NCBI RefSeq assembly: GCF_900156515.1
Contig: NZ_FTNU01000001.1
Location: 186,001 to 250,000 of the forward strand
Source of the DNA: Moraxella cuniculi DSM 21768
Lineage (GTDB): Bacteria; Pseudomonadota; Gammaproteobacteria; Pseudomonadales; Moraxellaceae
Length of the DNA: 64,000 nt
Reading direction: 5' to 3'
Both the position numbers and the translations under genes were made by a program. The notes beneath the pieces were generated by a model. That model was not told the origin of the DNA. It ran no database searches and saw only the letters and a list, made by a program, of their open reading frames with translations. Within the stretch, counting starts at the first letter, position 1, and the number at the start of each line of letters is the position of its first letter. Shown here one piece after another: positions 45,545 to 55,389 of this stretch.

Positions 45545-45676
45545 ATGTGGTATTTTGCGTGGATTTTGGGGTTGGGCTTTGCAGTATTGCTTGCGATTTT
45601 GAGTGCGGTTTGGGTGGAGTTTGAGGACAGTCGTAATGATGCCTTTGCCAAAAAATCCACACAAGACGAGCCTTAA
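45545..45676 (+). CDS. cydX: CydX, small subunit of cytochrome bd oxidase
   Basis: A 43-residue single-helix protein starting MWYFAWILGLGFAVLLAILSAVW, with the conserved Trp/Tyr/Phe-Ala-Trp-Ile-Leu-Gly start and the acidic VEFED after the helix. CydX stabilises haem binding in the CydAB complex. The ATG follows GGAGGGGATT. Longer in-frame readings begin inside cydB and are unlikely. Confidence 0.92.
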   Translation: MWYFAWILGLGFAVLLAILSAVWVEFEDSRNDAFAKKSTQDEP

Positions 45677-45902
45677 ACACCAGCCATCTTGCATTTGTAA
45701 GGTGGCTTTGTTGTGCTTTGATTGTTAGCATAAACACAGCACCCAAGGCAAGTTTGCCAATCTTTGCGTGCAATGACTAATAGATGGATTGTTGATTGCA
45801 AAAATTGTGTAATATCTATGTGCTAAAATAAACCATTTTGGCAAAATTGGGCGATTGGTCGCGTGGCTTTTTGGCAGTGCAGTAGGTAAATTTGGGTTTG
45901 TT

Positions 45903-47828
45903 ATGTCTGTATCAAAAAATTGGCTAAAATCATTCTTGCTTATCGGCGTGCTTGGTGGCGCGGTGGTTTATCCATCACCATCGCTGGCGACGGATTTGTC
46001 ATCATTATTTGGCAAAATAAAAAATGAGCCAAAATTTCTGCCCGTTACCGAAGCCTTTAATGTGCAGGCTGTACAGCTTGATGATGAGCTGGTACTGACA
46101 TTTCGCGTGCGTTCTGGTTATTATTTGTACAAACAGCGTTTATCGCTTGACTTGCCACCACAAATCACCGCTGGTGAATGGACTTTTGACAAAGAGCCAA
46201 TCATCATTGACGACCCAAATTTTGGTACAGTGCCAGTTTTTGATGGCGATGTTGTAGCACGCATAAAATTAACCAGCACGGCAGCGGTGGATAATCAATC
46301 AATCGGTATCCGCTGGCAGGGTTGTGCCAAAGCAGGACTGTGTTATCCGCCAGAATTGATTGCCTTGCCTGTCAGTCTGCCAGCAAGTGATGCACCAACG
46401 CGAGCGAAGCAGCCCGCCTTGCCATCAAAGACACAAAGCCAATCAACCATCACCTCACCCAATCAGCCCACGCCACCTGTCGTGAGCATACCGCCAGCTG
46501 CCGACAATCTGGGCGATAATCAATCTGCAAATAATCAGCTTGACGACCAAACTGCTGTGCAGGACAGTCAGACGGCAAAATACCCGCTCAATCATCGCCT
46601 GCCTGATAACAGTAGTAGTGATGATAAGTCGCCCTTGCTGATGATTGCCTTGTTGTTTTTGGCAGGGCTGTTACTGGCATTTACGCCGTGTATTTATCCG
46701 ATGTTGCCGATTGTCGCCAATATTGTTGCTAGGCAGCACGCCAAAGCCAATGCAAAATACGGCTTTATCTTGTCTTTATCCTACGCTTTTGGCGTGGCAA
46801 GTGCTTATGGCATTTTGGGGGTGTTAATTGCATGGTTTGGACAAGCCCTCGGTATTGGCTCTTGGCTACAACGCACCGAAGTGCTGATTGTTGCGGTGAT
46901 GTTGTTTGTTATTTTTGCATTGATGATGTTTGGTTGGCTGCAATTTCGCCTGCCTGCCAGTATTGCCAATAAACTAACCAACAATGCTCGCTGGGCGGAC
47001 AGATGGCTTGGCACAGTCGGCGGCAGTTATTTGTCAGGTTTGCTGTCGGCATTGGTGGTGTCGCCTTGTGTGTCGGCACCGATGGCAGGGGCATTGACGA
47101 TGGTGGCTGCCAATGGCAATCTGCTTTTTGGTTTTGTGGCATTATTCGCCCTAGGTTTTGGGTTGTCGATACCGCTGATTATTGTTGGCTCGCTGCAGGG
47201 CAAATGGCTACCAAAGGCAGGTGCGTGGATGCAGCATATTCGCACGCTGGGTGGGTTTTTGTTGCTTGGCGTGGCGTTATTTTTGACCGAACGCTTGTTG
47301 GTATCGCCATCAATGTTGCTGCTATGGGCGATATGGTTTGTTGCCTTGGCGATTTGGCTTGCGATTGCTCTTGGTTCATGGCTGCGATTGTTGGCGGTTG
47401 TTCCTATGGCTTGGGCGGGATTGCTGATTTATGGTGCAACGCTGGGTGCGATAGATGCGTGGCGACCTTGGCAAAAGCCAGTGCAGACAGCGGTTGCCAA
47501 TCAAGATATCAGGGTGTACGATTTGGCAGAGCTTGATAAAATTTTGGCAAGCCATGACAAAGTTCTGGTGGATGTTACCGCTGATTGGTGCGTGCAATGT
47601 CGCGTGATGGAGCGAACTTTGTTTACCAATCGTCCTGATGAGCTTGCCAGCTATCAAGTGGTCAAACTTGACATTACCAAAACCAATGAACAAAGCCAAG
47701 CGATTTTGGCACGCTATCAGTTGTTTGGCCCGCCTGCACTCATTATTTATAAGCAAGGCACCTTGCAAGAAATTTTACTTGGCACAACACAGTCAGAGGT
47801 CTTTAAAGCCACTTTGGCAAAATATTAA
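45903..47828 (+). CDS. dsbD: Thiol:disulfide interchange protein DsbD
   Basis: Transfers electrons from cytosolic thioredoxin across the inner membrane to periplasmic DsbC/DsbG and cytochrome c maturation. The 641-residue protein has a signal peptide ending near SLATD. Its N-terminal immunoglobulin-like domain carries the Cys pair in GCAKAGLCYPP, followed by a Pro/Ser/Gln/Asp-rich linker of about 75 residues. Eight helices follow, with the redox Cys in TPCIYPMLPI and VVSPCVSAPM. The C-terminal thioredoxin domain has active site WCVQC. The linker is longer and more polar than in E. coli. ATG 45903 gives a normal signal peptide. An upstream in-frame start would not. Confidence 0.94.
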   Translation: MSVSKNWLKSFLLIGVLGGAVVYPSPSLATDLSSLFGKIKNEPKFLPVTEAFNVQAVQLDDELVLTFRVRSGYYLYKQRLSLDLPPQITAGEWTFDKEPIIIDDPNFGTVPVFDGDVVARIKLTSTAAVDNQSIGIRWQGCAKAGLCYPPELIALPVSLPASDAPTRAKQPALPSKTQSQSTITSPNQPTPPVVSIPPAADNLGDNQSANNQLDDQTAVQDSQTAKYPLNHRLPDNSSSDDKSPLLMIALLFLAGLLLAFTPCIYPMLPIVANIVARQHAKANAKYGFILSLSYAFGVASAYGILGVLIAWFGQALGIGSWLQRTEVLIVAVMLFVIFALMMFGWLQFRLPASIANKLTNNARWADRWLGTVGGSYLSGLLSALVVSPCVSAPMAGALTMVAANGNLLFGFVALFALGFGLSIPLIIVGSLQGKWLPKAGAWMQHIRTLGGFLLLGVALFLTERLLVSPSMLLLWAIWFVALAIWLAIALGSWLRLLAVVPMAWAGLLIYGATLGAIDAWRPWQKPVQTAVANQDIRVYDLAELDKILASHDKVLVDVTADWCVQCRVMERTLFTNRPDELASYQVVKLDITKTNEQSQAILARYQLFGPPALIIYKQGTLQEILLGTTQSEVFKATLAKY

Positions 47829-47942
47829 ACTGCAACTGGTCGGTTTTGATAAGCATGGTACGCCAAGTGAAGTTGTTTGTAGTTTTGCTAATCACTTGGT
47901 GTATTTATGCTGTGCAACAGAACCTTGCAATATTTATCAAAG

Positions 47943-48848
47943 ATGAGCATGAACAAAGACAAACTTGATGCCAAAGCGTGGCTTTTGGGGTTATTTACCA
48001 CGACATTATGGGGCATGAATTTTTTGGTGATAGATTTGGGCTTGCGTCAGCTTGACCCATTTTTATTGACCTTTTTGCGTTTCTTTTTTTGTGCCGTGCC
48101 TTTGGTATTTTTTATCAAAAAGCCACAAGGCATCTCTTGGGCGGTGCTGTTTTTGTATGGCAGTTTATTTGCTTGTGGTCTGTGGTGGGTGGTGAATTTT
48201 GCTATTCATCAGGGCTTATCGGTGGGGCTGTCGGCGTTATTTTTACAGTTCAGTGCGTTTTTTACCATCATATTGGGCGTAATGTTGTTTAAAGAGCGTA
48301 TCAATCGCATTCAAATTAGTGGCATGATGCTCGCCTTTTTTGGGCTTGTCTTTTTGATTTATCATAAAAATACCGCAAGTACGCTACAGGGCATTGGGCT
48401 AATTTTGTTGGCAGCGTTGGCGTGGGCGGTGTGTAATAGCATCATCAAACGCTACAAGCCAAGCGATATGATTGCTTTTATTGTGTGGTCAAGCCTTTGT
48501 TCCTTGCCTGCTTTGTTTGTGATGACGCTGTGGGTGAAGGGGGTGGATTTATTCATCAATCTGCCCAGCCAAATGAATGCCGAAGCATGGTTCTCGGTGT
48601 TGTTTCAGGCTTATATTACGACAATTGTCGGCTATATGATTTGGAATAATTTGATGCGACAATATCCTGTATCGCAGGTGGCACCGCTGTCTTTGATTGT
48701 GCCGATTGTCGGTGCGGTGTCATCATACTTACTGCTTAATGAGCCGATGGATATGATAAAAGTTACTGCAATCATCATCGTGCTTTTAGGCTTGGGTATT
48801 TTTATGAATGCTAATAAAATAAAACAAAAATCAGCTGGCTTATCTTAA
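47943..48848 (+). CDS. EamA/DMT-superfamily permease
   Basis: About 301 residues with ten predicted helices in two EamA repeats. The first begins AWLLGLFTTTLWGMNFLVIDLGLRQLDPFLLTFLRFF; the second begins near GIGLILLAALAWAVCNSIIKRY. Members export amino acids or metabolites; substrate unknown. Start codons at 47943 and 47949 are both possible, and the frame continues upstream to 47907 without conservation. No terminator is visible on either side, and no partner gene. Confidence 0.85.
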   Translation: MSMNKDKLDAKAWLLGLFTTTLWGMNFLVIDLGLRQLDPFLLTFLRFFFCAVPLVFFIKKPQGISWAVLFLYGSLFACGLWWVVNFAIHQGLSVGLSALFLQFSAFFTIILGVMLFKERINRIQISGMMLAFFGLVFLIYHKNTASTLQGIGLILLAALAWAVCNSIIKRYKPSDMIAFIVWSSLCSLPALFVMTLWVKGVDLFINLPSQMNAEAWFSVLFQAYITTIVGYMIWNNLMRQYPVSQVAPLSLIVPIVGAVSSYLLLNEPMDMIKVTAIIIVLLGLGIFMNANKIKQKSAGLS

Positions 48849-49039
48849 AAATTACCAAAACAAAGCTGGGTCGGTACACGCAATTTGCATCTGTATAAAA
48901 TCACACAATTGTATCTTAAAGGCAAGCGATTGCAAAATGGACTTGATTATTGAATAAAAAACAGGCATGATAATCTTACCGAGCAAATTTGTTCACTGAA
49001 TCGCTCGGTGCTTTTCACTTAAAGACAAAGGAGTTGTTT

Positions 49040-50551
49040 ATGCGTTATGCAAACCCAAATACCGAAGGCAGTAAAGTTTCATTCAAGCCTGCATACGATA
49101 ATTTCATTGGTGGCGAGTGGGTTGCACCTGCTGATGGCGAGTATTTTGATGATATTTCGCCCGTTGATGGCAAGGCATTTGCCAAAGTCGCCAGATCAAA
49201 CGACAAAGATCTCAAACTTGCCCTAGATGCAGCACACGCTGCCAAAGAATCATGGGGCAAAACCTCGCCCACAGAGCGATCTAATATTTTGTTAAAAATC
49301 GCCGACCGCCTAGAGGAGAATTTGGAGCTTTTGGCGGTGGCTGAAACATGGGAAAATGGCAAGCCTATCCGTGAAACACTGGCCGCTGATATTCCGCTTG
49401 CCATTGATCATTTCCGCTATTTTGCTGGCTGTATCCGAGCCCAAGAAGGCGGCATTTCACCAATTGACGAAGATACCGTTGCTTATCATTTTCATGAGCC
49501 AATTGGCGTGGTTGGGCAGATTATTCCGTGGAATTTCCCCATCTTGATGGCGGCATGGAAAATCGCACCAGCACTGGCAGCGGGCAACTGTATTGTGCTA
49601 AAACCTGCCGAGCAAACGCCTGTGAGTATCATGGTGCTTATTGAACTGATTGAGGATTTGTTGCCAAAAGGCGTGCTAAATGTCATCAATGGCTTTGGCG
49701 CAGAAGTAGGGCAGGCGTTGGCAACCAGTCCACGCATTGACAAGGTTGCATTCACAGGCTCAACCGAAGTTGGGCAAAAAATCATGCAATTTGCTTCCGA
49801 AAACATCATTCCTGTAACACTGGAATTGGGCGGCAAATCACCCAATATTTTCTTTGCTGATGTGATGGACAAAGATGATGAATTCTTGGATAAGGCATTG
49901 GAGGGTTTTACAATGTTTGCCCTAAACCAAGGCGAGGTCTGCACTTGTCCATCTCGTGCTTTGGTGCATGAGAGCATCGCCGAAGCCTTCTTGAAAAAGG
50001 CGGTTGAGCGTGTACGCACAATCAAAACAGGACACCCTTTAGATACCGAGACCATGATTGGAGCACAGGCATCAAAAGAGCAGCAAGATAAAATCTTGGG
50101 CTGTATTGCCAAGGGTAAATCCGAAGGAGCGGCCGTCTTGACAGGTGGTGAGGCACGCAGTGAGGTGGACGGTGGTTTTTATATTGAACCAACCATATTC
50201 AAGGGCGAAAATAGCATGGAAATTTTCCAAGAGGAAATTTTTGGCCCTGTGCTTGCTGTTACAACCTTCAAGGATTTTGACGAAGCCATCAGCATTGCCA
50301 ACGATACCATGTATGGCTTGGGTGCAGGCGTGTGGAGCCGTGATGGCACAACCGCTTATCGTGCTGGACGAGCGATAAAGGCGGGCCGTGTCTGGACAAA
50401 CTGCTACCACATTTATCCTGCCCATGCGGCATTTGGTGGCTACAAAAAATCAGGCATTGGGCGAGAAACGCACAAGATGATGCTCAACCATTATCAGCAA
50501 ACCAAAAATCTGCTGGTAAGTTACTCGCCAAAAGCAATGGGCTTTTTCTAA
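49040..50551 (+). CDS. NAD-dependent aldehyde dehydrogenase (AldB/ExaC-like)
   Basis: Cytosolic oxidation of an aldehyde, probably acetaldehyde or another short aldehyde, to the acid. In 503 residues it has [28 protein letters not shown], the nucleotide site [11 protein letters not shown], the catalytic Glu in [11 protein letters not shown] and the nucleophile Cys in [14 protein letters not shown] (EVC-T-C). The C-terminal [29 protein letters not shown] is typical of the AldB/ExaC branch. The ATG at 49040 follows AAAGGAG. It has its own terminator. Confidence 0.93.
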   Translation: MRYANPNTEGSKVSFKPAYDNFIGGEWVAPADGEYFDDISPVDGKAFAKVARSNDKDLKLALDAAHAAKESWGKTSPTERSNILLKIADRLEENLELLAVAETWENGKPIRETLAADIPLAIDHFRYFAGCIRAQEGGISPIDEDTVAYHFHEPIGVVGQIIPWNFPILMAAWKIAPALAAGNCIVLKPAEQTPVSIMVLIELIEDLLPKGVLNVINGFGAEVGQALATSPRIDKVAFTGSTEVGQKIMQFASENIIPVTLELGGKSPNIFFADVMDKDDEFLDKALEGFTMFALNQGEVCTCPSRALVHESIAEAFLKKAVERVRTIKTGHPLDTETMIGAQASKEQQDKILGCIAKGKSEGAAVLTGGEARSEVDGGFYIEPTIFKGENSMEIFQEEIFGPVLAVTTFKDFDEAISIANDTMYGLGAGVWSRDGTTAYRAGRAIKAGRVWTNCYHIYPAHAAFGGYKKSGIGRETHKMMLNHYQQTKNLLVSYSPKAMGFF

Positions 50552-50576
50552 GCTGTGATTGACTTATAATGATAAA

Positions 50577-50606
50577 AACTTGGCTTGTATTGAGCCAAGT
50601 TTTTTG
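50577..50606 (+). terminator. Terminator of the aldehyde dehydrogenase gene
   Basis: The stem AACTTGGCT / AGCCAAGTT then TTTTTG on the plus strand. The 305-base gap between this gene and the AGCS gene holds only this and the next terminator. Confidence 0.9.
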
Positions 50607-50816
50607 TTTTGATATACAACCTGCTGTGATGTTTGATAAACAAATGGCTTGAGCGGTGTTTTGGGTTTTAATCTGTCGTGGATAAAGTGGGCTTATAAGA
50701 GCGGCTGCTCAAGGCTTAAAAATGGGATAAATATTTTTATTTTTCTTAATAATTCATATCAATAATTGTCATTATCCACTGGATTGGTGATTGGATTTTG
50801 GTGTGATAATTACCAT

Positions 50817-50844
50817 AAAAAACCCTGCAAAAATGCAGGGTTTT
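50817..50844 (-). terminator. Terminator of the AGCS symporter gene
   Basis: The stem AAAACCCTGCA / TGCAGGGTTTT, with a T run on both strands; it lies 13 bases after the symporter stop on the minus strand. Confidence 0.9.
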
Positions 50845-50856
50845 GGCTGTGTGAGC

Positions 50857-52362
50857 TTAGTCTTTTTTGTTGATACGATTTTCCCAGAAAGTGGCATTTT
50901 TGATGCCAAGTTTGACAGGGTCAAAAGTATAATTGCTCACACCAGCTTTTTTCTGGGCTTCATAATCTTTCAGTGCCAAGATGGCAGGTTTTGCCATAAA
51001 GAAGATGAGCAAGATACCAATAATGTTCAGCCAAGCCGTCAGACCAACGCCAATATCGCCAATGTTCCAGATATAACCTGCTGAATTAACCGCACCATAG
51101 GCAACAGCAAACATCAGCACGATTTTGATGGCAAATAACGCACCTGTGGTTTTCATTGAGCGAGTCAAATACGCCACATTGGTTTCGGCAATGTAGTAAT
51201 ACGCCATGATGGTGGTAAATGAGAAGAAAAATACCGCAATCGCCACAAAAATACTACCAAAACTGCCAAACACGCTAGAAACGGCCATTTGGGTGAAAGC
51301 AGGTGTTGAAATCATCGCAGAGCTAACATCGATGTTTTGGACAATCCAAGAACCCTCAGGCAGTGTGCCTTGGATATTGTACATGCCAGTCATCAAAATC
51401 ATAAAGGCGGTTGCCGAGCAGACGAACAAAGTGTCAATATATACAGAAAATGCTTGCACGATGCCTTGTTGGGCAGGGTGCTGTACTTCTGCGGCTGCGG
51501 CATGGTGAGGGCCTGTACCTTGACCTGCTTCGTTAGAATATACACCACGCTTGATACCCCAGCCGATGGCTGCACCAAAGCCTGCTTGAGCGGTGAAGGC
51601 ATCACCAACAATTAGGCTGATGACCTCAGGTAATTTGTTGATATTAAACAAAATAATCAATACCGCCATGATGATATAGCCAAGTGCCATAAATGGTACG
51701 ACAAATTCAGCCACGCGTGCGATGCGTTTGATACCGCCAAAGATAATCAGACCTAGAATTGATACAACCACAAGGGTAACAATCAGGGCATTCATGCCAA
51801 CTTCGCCAAAGACGGTATTAACCATCTCACCTGGGCCTGTCAGACCAACGATGGCATTGACAACGCCATTGGCTTGTACGCCCGGCAAGAACAATCCGCA
51901 AGAAATGATGAACGATAGGGCGACCAAAATGCCATAGAATTTCCCAAAAGCACCACCAAAAAACTTATCAAAATAATAAGCAGGGCCACCACGATATTGT
52001 CCGCGGTCATTTTCTTTGTAGATTTGACCAAGTGTGGACTCAACATAGGCGGTTGAAGCACCCAAAAATGCCACAATCCACATCCAAAATACCGCACCGG
52101 GACCACCAAAACCAATCGCTGCTGCAACCCCTGCGATATTGCCCATACCGACACGCCCAGCAACCGCAACGGTCAGTGCCTGAAATGAGCTGATACCCTC
52201 TGGTGATTCATTGCGAGCAAACAGCAAGCGAATCATTTCTTTAAAATGACGCACCTGCATCAATCGTGTCAAAATACTATAAAATAAGCCTGCTGCCAAG
52301 CACAAATAAATCAGTGCAGGACTCCAAATAACGCCATTGATGGCATCAATCATTTGTTCCAT
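50857..52362 (-). CDS. AGCS-family sodium:alanine/glycine symporter
   Basis: A 501-residue inner-membrane symporter with about 11 helices. Family features are VAGRVGMGNIAGVAAAIGFGGPGAVFWMW, FLGASTAYVESTLGQIYKEND, RGGPAYYFDKFFGG, WGIKRGVYSNEAGQGTGPHHAAAAE and the C-terminal MAKPAILALKDYEAQKK. It imports alanine or glycine with sodium. The ATG at 52362 follows AAAGGAA and gives the usual start MEQMIDAING. A longer frame to 52554 is unlikely because those codons are non-conserved. It is divergent from lemA. Confidence 0.94.
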   Translation of the reverse strand: MEQMIDAINGVIWSPALIYLCLAAGLFYSILTRLMQVRHFKEMIRLLFARNESPEGISSFQALTVAVAGRVGMGNIAGVAAAIGFGGPGAVFWMWIVAFLGASTAYVESTLGQIYKENDRGQYRGGPAYYFDKFFGGAFGKFYGILVALSFIISCGLFLPGVQANGVVNAIVGLTGPGEMVNTVFGEVGMNALIVTLVVVSILGLIIFGGIKRIARVAEFVVPFMALGYIIMAVLIILFNINKLPEVISLIVGDAFTAQAGFGAAIGWGIKRGVYSNEAGQGTGPHHAAAAEVQHPAQQGIVQAFSVYIDTLFVCSATAFMILMTGMYNIQGTLPEGSWIVQNIDVSSAMISTPAFTQMAVSSVFGSFGSIFVAIAVFFFSFTTIMAYYYIAETNVAYLTRSMKTTGALFAIKIVLMFAVAYGAVNSAGYIWNIGDIGVGLTAWLNIIGILLIFFMAKPAILALKDYEAQKKAGVSNYTFDPVKLGIKNATFWENRINKKD

Positions 52363-52820
52363 AGTGTAAATTCCTTTACCATACCCCAAAGGGTTTACTG
52401 TATAAACATCATCGCCGCTCTTTTGGCGATGGCGATGAGTTGCTTTGCTCAAATCGGATACAAAATTGCTACAACCATTGGCATCCGAGCAATATATCCA
52501 CTTGATAGTTGCAATTTGCCACAAAATTTCTCTAAAATCTAGCAAAAAATGCAATTTTTCGTAAAATTTTATGAATTTTGCCAGATTTTGTTGATTTTTT
52601 GATTTTCAGAAGCCAAATAAAGCCTAATTTTGGCTAATTTGACAAGCCCAAAGGTGATTTGCTTGTGAATTTTGTCTAAATTTGGTAAGTGTTGATTGAA
52701 AAATCCAAGCAAAGGCGGTATGTTATGGCATGATAAGCCAAGGCTTTGATTATTTATTGTTTTGTGATGTATTGGCAGGTTTTGCATTAACCGTTATTAA
52801 CCTGCGTTTTGGGAGTGATT
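52363..52820. other. Divergent control region between the AGCS symporter and lemA
   Basis: 458 bases without a gene. On the symporter side are two hairpins: CATCGCC/GGCGATG (52410-52431, 8-base loop), and GCTC-GGAT pairing with ATCCGAGC (52447-52500, with a 5-base bulge). Both would lie in a 5' leader. On the lemA side, TTGGCA and TTATTA 16 bases apart (about 52772-52799) form a plausible promoter. The middle is AT-rich, and I see nothing else. Confidence 0.45.
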
Positions 52821-53450
52821 ATGAAATTTGATAGCAAAAAGCATTTGATTTTGCCAGCTTTGTTGGCGACAACTTTGACAATGTCAGGCTGTGGGTACAA
52901 CACTTTGCAAGCCCAAGATGAGCAGACGGCTGCCGCTTGGTCAGAGGTGGTGAACCAGTACCAACGCCGTGCTGATTTGGTGCCTAATTTGGTGCAAGTG
53001 GTTGAGCGTTATGCTTCGCATGAGCAGGCAGTGTTTGGTGAGGTTGCCGAAGCCAGAGCCAAAGTGGGCAGTGTGCAACTGACTCCAGAGCTGCTTAATG
53101 ACCCACAAGCCATGCAGCAGTATCAGCAAGCACAAGGGCAGATGACCTCTGCATTGTCTCGCTTGATGATGGTCTCGGAGCGTTATCCAGAGCTAAAAGC
53201 AGATGCTTTGTTCCAAGATTTGCAAGCCCAATTAGAAGGAACAGAAAACCGCATCACTGTGGCACGCAATCGCTACATTGAGGAAGTTCGCAGTTATAAC
53301 ACAACCGTGCGACAATTTCCAACCAACTTGACCGCCAAAGTATTTGGTATGCAGCCTAAGCCGAACTTCACTGTTGATAATGAGGCGGCTATTGCAACCG
53401 CACCGCAGGTAAATTTTGGTGGCAACAATACAAGCAATGATGGTAAATAA
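52821..53450 (+). CDS. lemA: LemA-family lipoprotein-like protein
   Basis: A 209-residue protein with an N-terminal hydrophobic segment ending in MSGCG, a lipobox-like sequence. The LemA fold is long helical: SEVVNQYQRRADLVPNLVQVVERYASHE and a later ENRITVARNRYIEEVRSYNTTVRQFPTN. LemA proteins are envelope-anchored and of unsettled function, usually encoded next to TPM-domain proteins, as here. The ATG at 52821 follows GGGAGTG. Confidence 0.92.
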   Translation: MKFDSKKHLILPALLATTLTMSGCGYNTLQAQDEQTAAAWSEVVNQYQRRADLVPNLVQVVERYASHEQAVFGEVAEARAKVGSVQLTPELLNDPQAMQQYQQAQGQMTSALSRLMMVSERYPELKADALFQDLQAQLEGTENRITVARNRYIEEVRSYNTTVRQFPTNLTAKVFGMQPKPNFTVDNEAAIATAPQVNFGGNNTSNDGK

Positions 53451-53456
53451 TCATAT

Positions 53457-54596
53457 ATGCTAAATTTGCTAACAAAAAATGCAACAGCCATGACAGATGA
53501 TAATGTGGCTACCCATTGGCTTATCAAGGGGTGCTTGTGGCTGCTTATTATCTGGGTGCTGACGGTGCAGTTTGGGCTACAGGCTTTGGCAAATACCGAA
53601 AGCTCATACGCATCAGTCCAAGAAGATGAGCTTGCTGCCTTGGTGCTGGCCACCAAGCAAGGTGAACAAGATTCGGTGCTGGGTGAACTTGAGCAATCGG
53701 TCGGTGAGTTTGTTAATCAACAAGACAGTTCCGCCAATCCGCCAGAGCCTAAGCAGACAAAAACATCGCAGGCAGCTGCCGTTACGCATGATAAACTTAT
53801 CCTAAACAGCCCTGTGGTTGATGCTGCTGGCATTTTAAGTGCTGACGAAAAGCAGCAACTTAGCTTGCAATTGCAAAAAATCTATCAAGATGGTTTGGCA
53901 CAGGCGGCATTGGTAATTGTGCCAACGACCAATGGCATGAGTATTTTTGATTATGCAATGGCGGTGGCAAATCGCTGGCAACTGGGGCGTGCTGATACAG
54001 ATGATGGCTTGCTGATTGCTGTAGCAATCAATGATAGAAATTTGTATATCTTAACAGGCTATGGACTGGAGGGTGTGCTGCCTGACGCTGCCGTCAAACG
54101 CATTATTCGTGAGCAAATTACCCCAAACTTTAAGCAATCGGCATATGCACAAGGTTTGTCAGCAGCCATCGCAAAGATTGACGAGCGTTTGCGTAGCGAT
54201 CCTGAGACATTGGCACGAGCTGATGCTGCTGCAAGCAATGCAGCCGATGAGGCTGTCGGCATTGATATTATTGGCTTGTTTATCATTGCCTTGGTGCTTG
54301 GGTCATTTTTGCGAGTGATATTGGGACGACTCATTGGGTCGTTATTGGGTGCTGTTGGTTTTGCTACTGTTGCTGTCATTGGTGGTGCTAATTTAATCAT
54401 CGCTGTTGCTGCTGCTTTTGTGCTGCTGATATTATTGTTATTACAAGGCGTCATACCGCTTGGCATGGGCAATCATCGCTCGGGTGGCTTTGGCGGTGGT
54501 TTTGGTGGCGGCGGATTTGGCAGTGGTGGCAGTTTCGGCGGTTTCGGCGGAGGCGGTGGTAGCTTTGGCGGTGGCGGTGCAGGAGGGTCTTGGTAA
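53457..54596 (+). CDS. TPM-domain (YgcG-like) membrane protein with Gly-rich C-terminus
   Basis: A 379-residue protein. A hydrophobic N-terminal segment (LIKGCLWLLIIWVLTVQFGLQALAN) is probably a signal or anchor. A variable linker follows, then a TPM domain starting SPVVDAAGILSADEKQQLSLQLQKI and containing NRWQLGRADTDDGLLIAVAINDRNLYILTGYGLEGVLPDA. Two or three helices come after, and the tail is made of GGGFGGG/GGSFGG repeats ending GGSW. This matches YgcG-type partners of LemA. It starts 6 bases after lemA and overlaps the next gene by one base. Confidence 0.9.
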   Translation: MLNLLTKNATAMTDDNVATHWLIKGCLWLLIIWVLTVQFGLQALANTESSYASVQEDELAALVLATKQGEQDSVLGELEQSVGEFVNQQDSSANPPEPKQTKTSQAAAVTHDKLILNSPVVDAAGILSADEKQQLSLQLQKIYQDGLAQAALVIVPTTNGMSIFDYAMAVANRWQLGRADTDDGLLIAVAINDRNLYILTGYGLEGVLPDAAVKRIIREQITPNFKQSAYAQGLSAAIAKIDERLRSDPETLARADAAASNAADEAVGIDIIGLFIIALVLGSFLRVILGRLIGSLLGAVGFATVAVIGGANLIIAVAAAFVLLILLLLQGVIPLGMGNHRSGGFGGGFGGGGFGSGGSFGGFGGGGGSFGGGGAGGSW

Positions 54597-55114
54597 TGCA
54601 GCTTATTCAATCAACAAAAAGTGTGGCACGGCTGTGTCGTCAGTTAATCCATGTGCCACCACTGCACAATCGCTGGCTAACTGCCGAAACCAAACAACAA
54701 CTCAGCCAAAGCATTGCAACAGCCGAGCTTGGGCATCGTGGCGAGATTTATTTGATTGTTGAAAATCATCTGCCCATTGCCACCGCCTATCATCAGGATT
54801 GTCGCGAGCGTGCCTTGCACTTATTTGCCACGCATAGGGTTTGGGATACCGAGCAAAACACGGGCGTGCTGATTTATTTGAATTTATGTGAGCATGATCT
54901 TGAGATTATTGCTGATCGTGGCATTGACCAAAAGGCACATGATGACTGCTGGCAGCAACTATGCCAGCAGACGCTTGATTTGTTCAAACAGGGGCAAATG
55001 CAAGCAGGGTTGGCTCGGCTGATTGAGCAAATTGGTAATTTGTTGCGAAAGCATTATCCAGACGATGATACAGCTGGCAATGAATTGCCCAATCAAGTGG
55101 TGTATTTGCGTTAG
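54596..55114 (+). CDS. Second TPM-domain protein (soluble)
   Basis: A 172-residue protein without signal peptide or membrane helix. It carries a TPM domain with RWLTAETKQQLSQSIATAELGHRGEIYLIVE and THRVWDTEQNTGVLIYLNLCEHDLEIIADRGIDQKAHDDCW, the core strands of the fold, and a helical C-terminus. It is predicted cytosolic. The ATG overlaps the previous stop (TAATG). It is the third gene of the lemA operon. Confidence 0.87.
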   Translation: MQLIQSTKSVARLCRQLIHVPPLHNRWLTAETKQQLSQSIATAELGHRGEIYLIVENHLPIATAYHQDCRERALHLFATHRVWDTEQNTGVLIYLNLCEHDLEIIADRGIDQKAHDDCWQQLCQQTLDLFKQGQMQAGLARLIEQIGNLLRKHYPDDDTAGNELPNQVVYLR

Positions 55115-55272
55115 ATCCAAGGGTTAAAAACAGGCTAAAAGCCACACGGCTTGTCTGAACTGGCTTGCTGTTTGGTTTGGTAGGATAGATAAGGTCAGTG
55201 TTGGCATTGGCTGGCGGTATGATCAATTGACTTAAGCAAACCACTGTTTTGCCAAAAAATTATAAATTTCTC

Positions 55273-55301
55273 TTGTTTTTTTGCACAAAATTTTGTATAA
55301 T
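55273..55301 (+). promoter_or_regulatory. Promoter of rplU-rpmA
   Basis: TTGTTT (55273-55278), a 17-base spacer and TATAAT (55296-55301), with an untranslated leader of about 80 bases before rplU. Confidence 0.6.
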
Positions 55302-55389
55302 TTCGGCTCATTTTATATCCTTGTCGTGTTCGTCATCAAGTGCTGTCAAAGGGATAGCCACGACACACAGGTTTTTGTGGAGAACTAAG

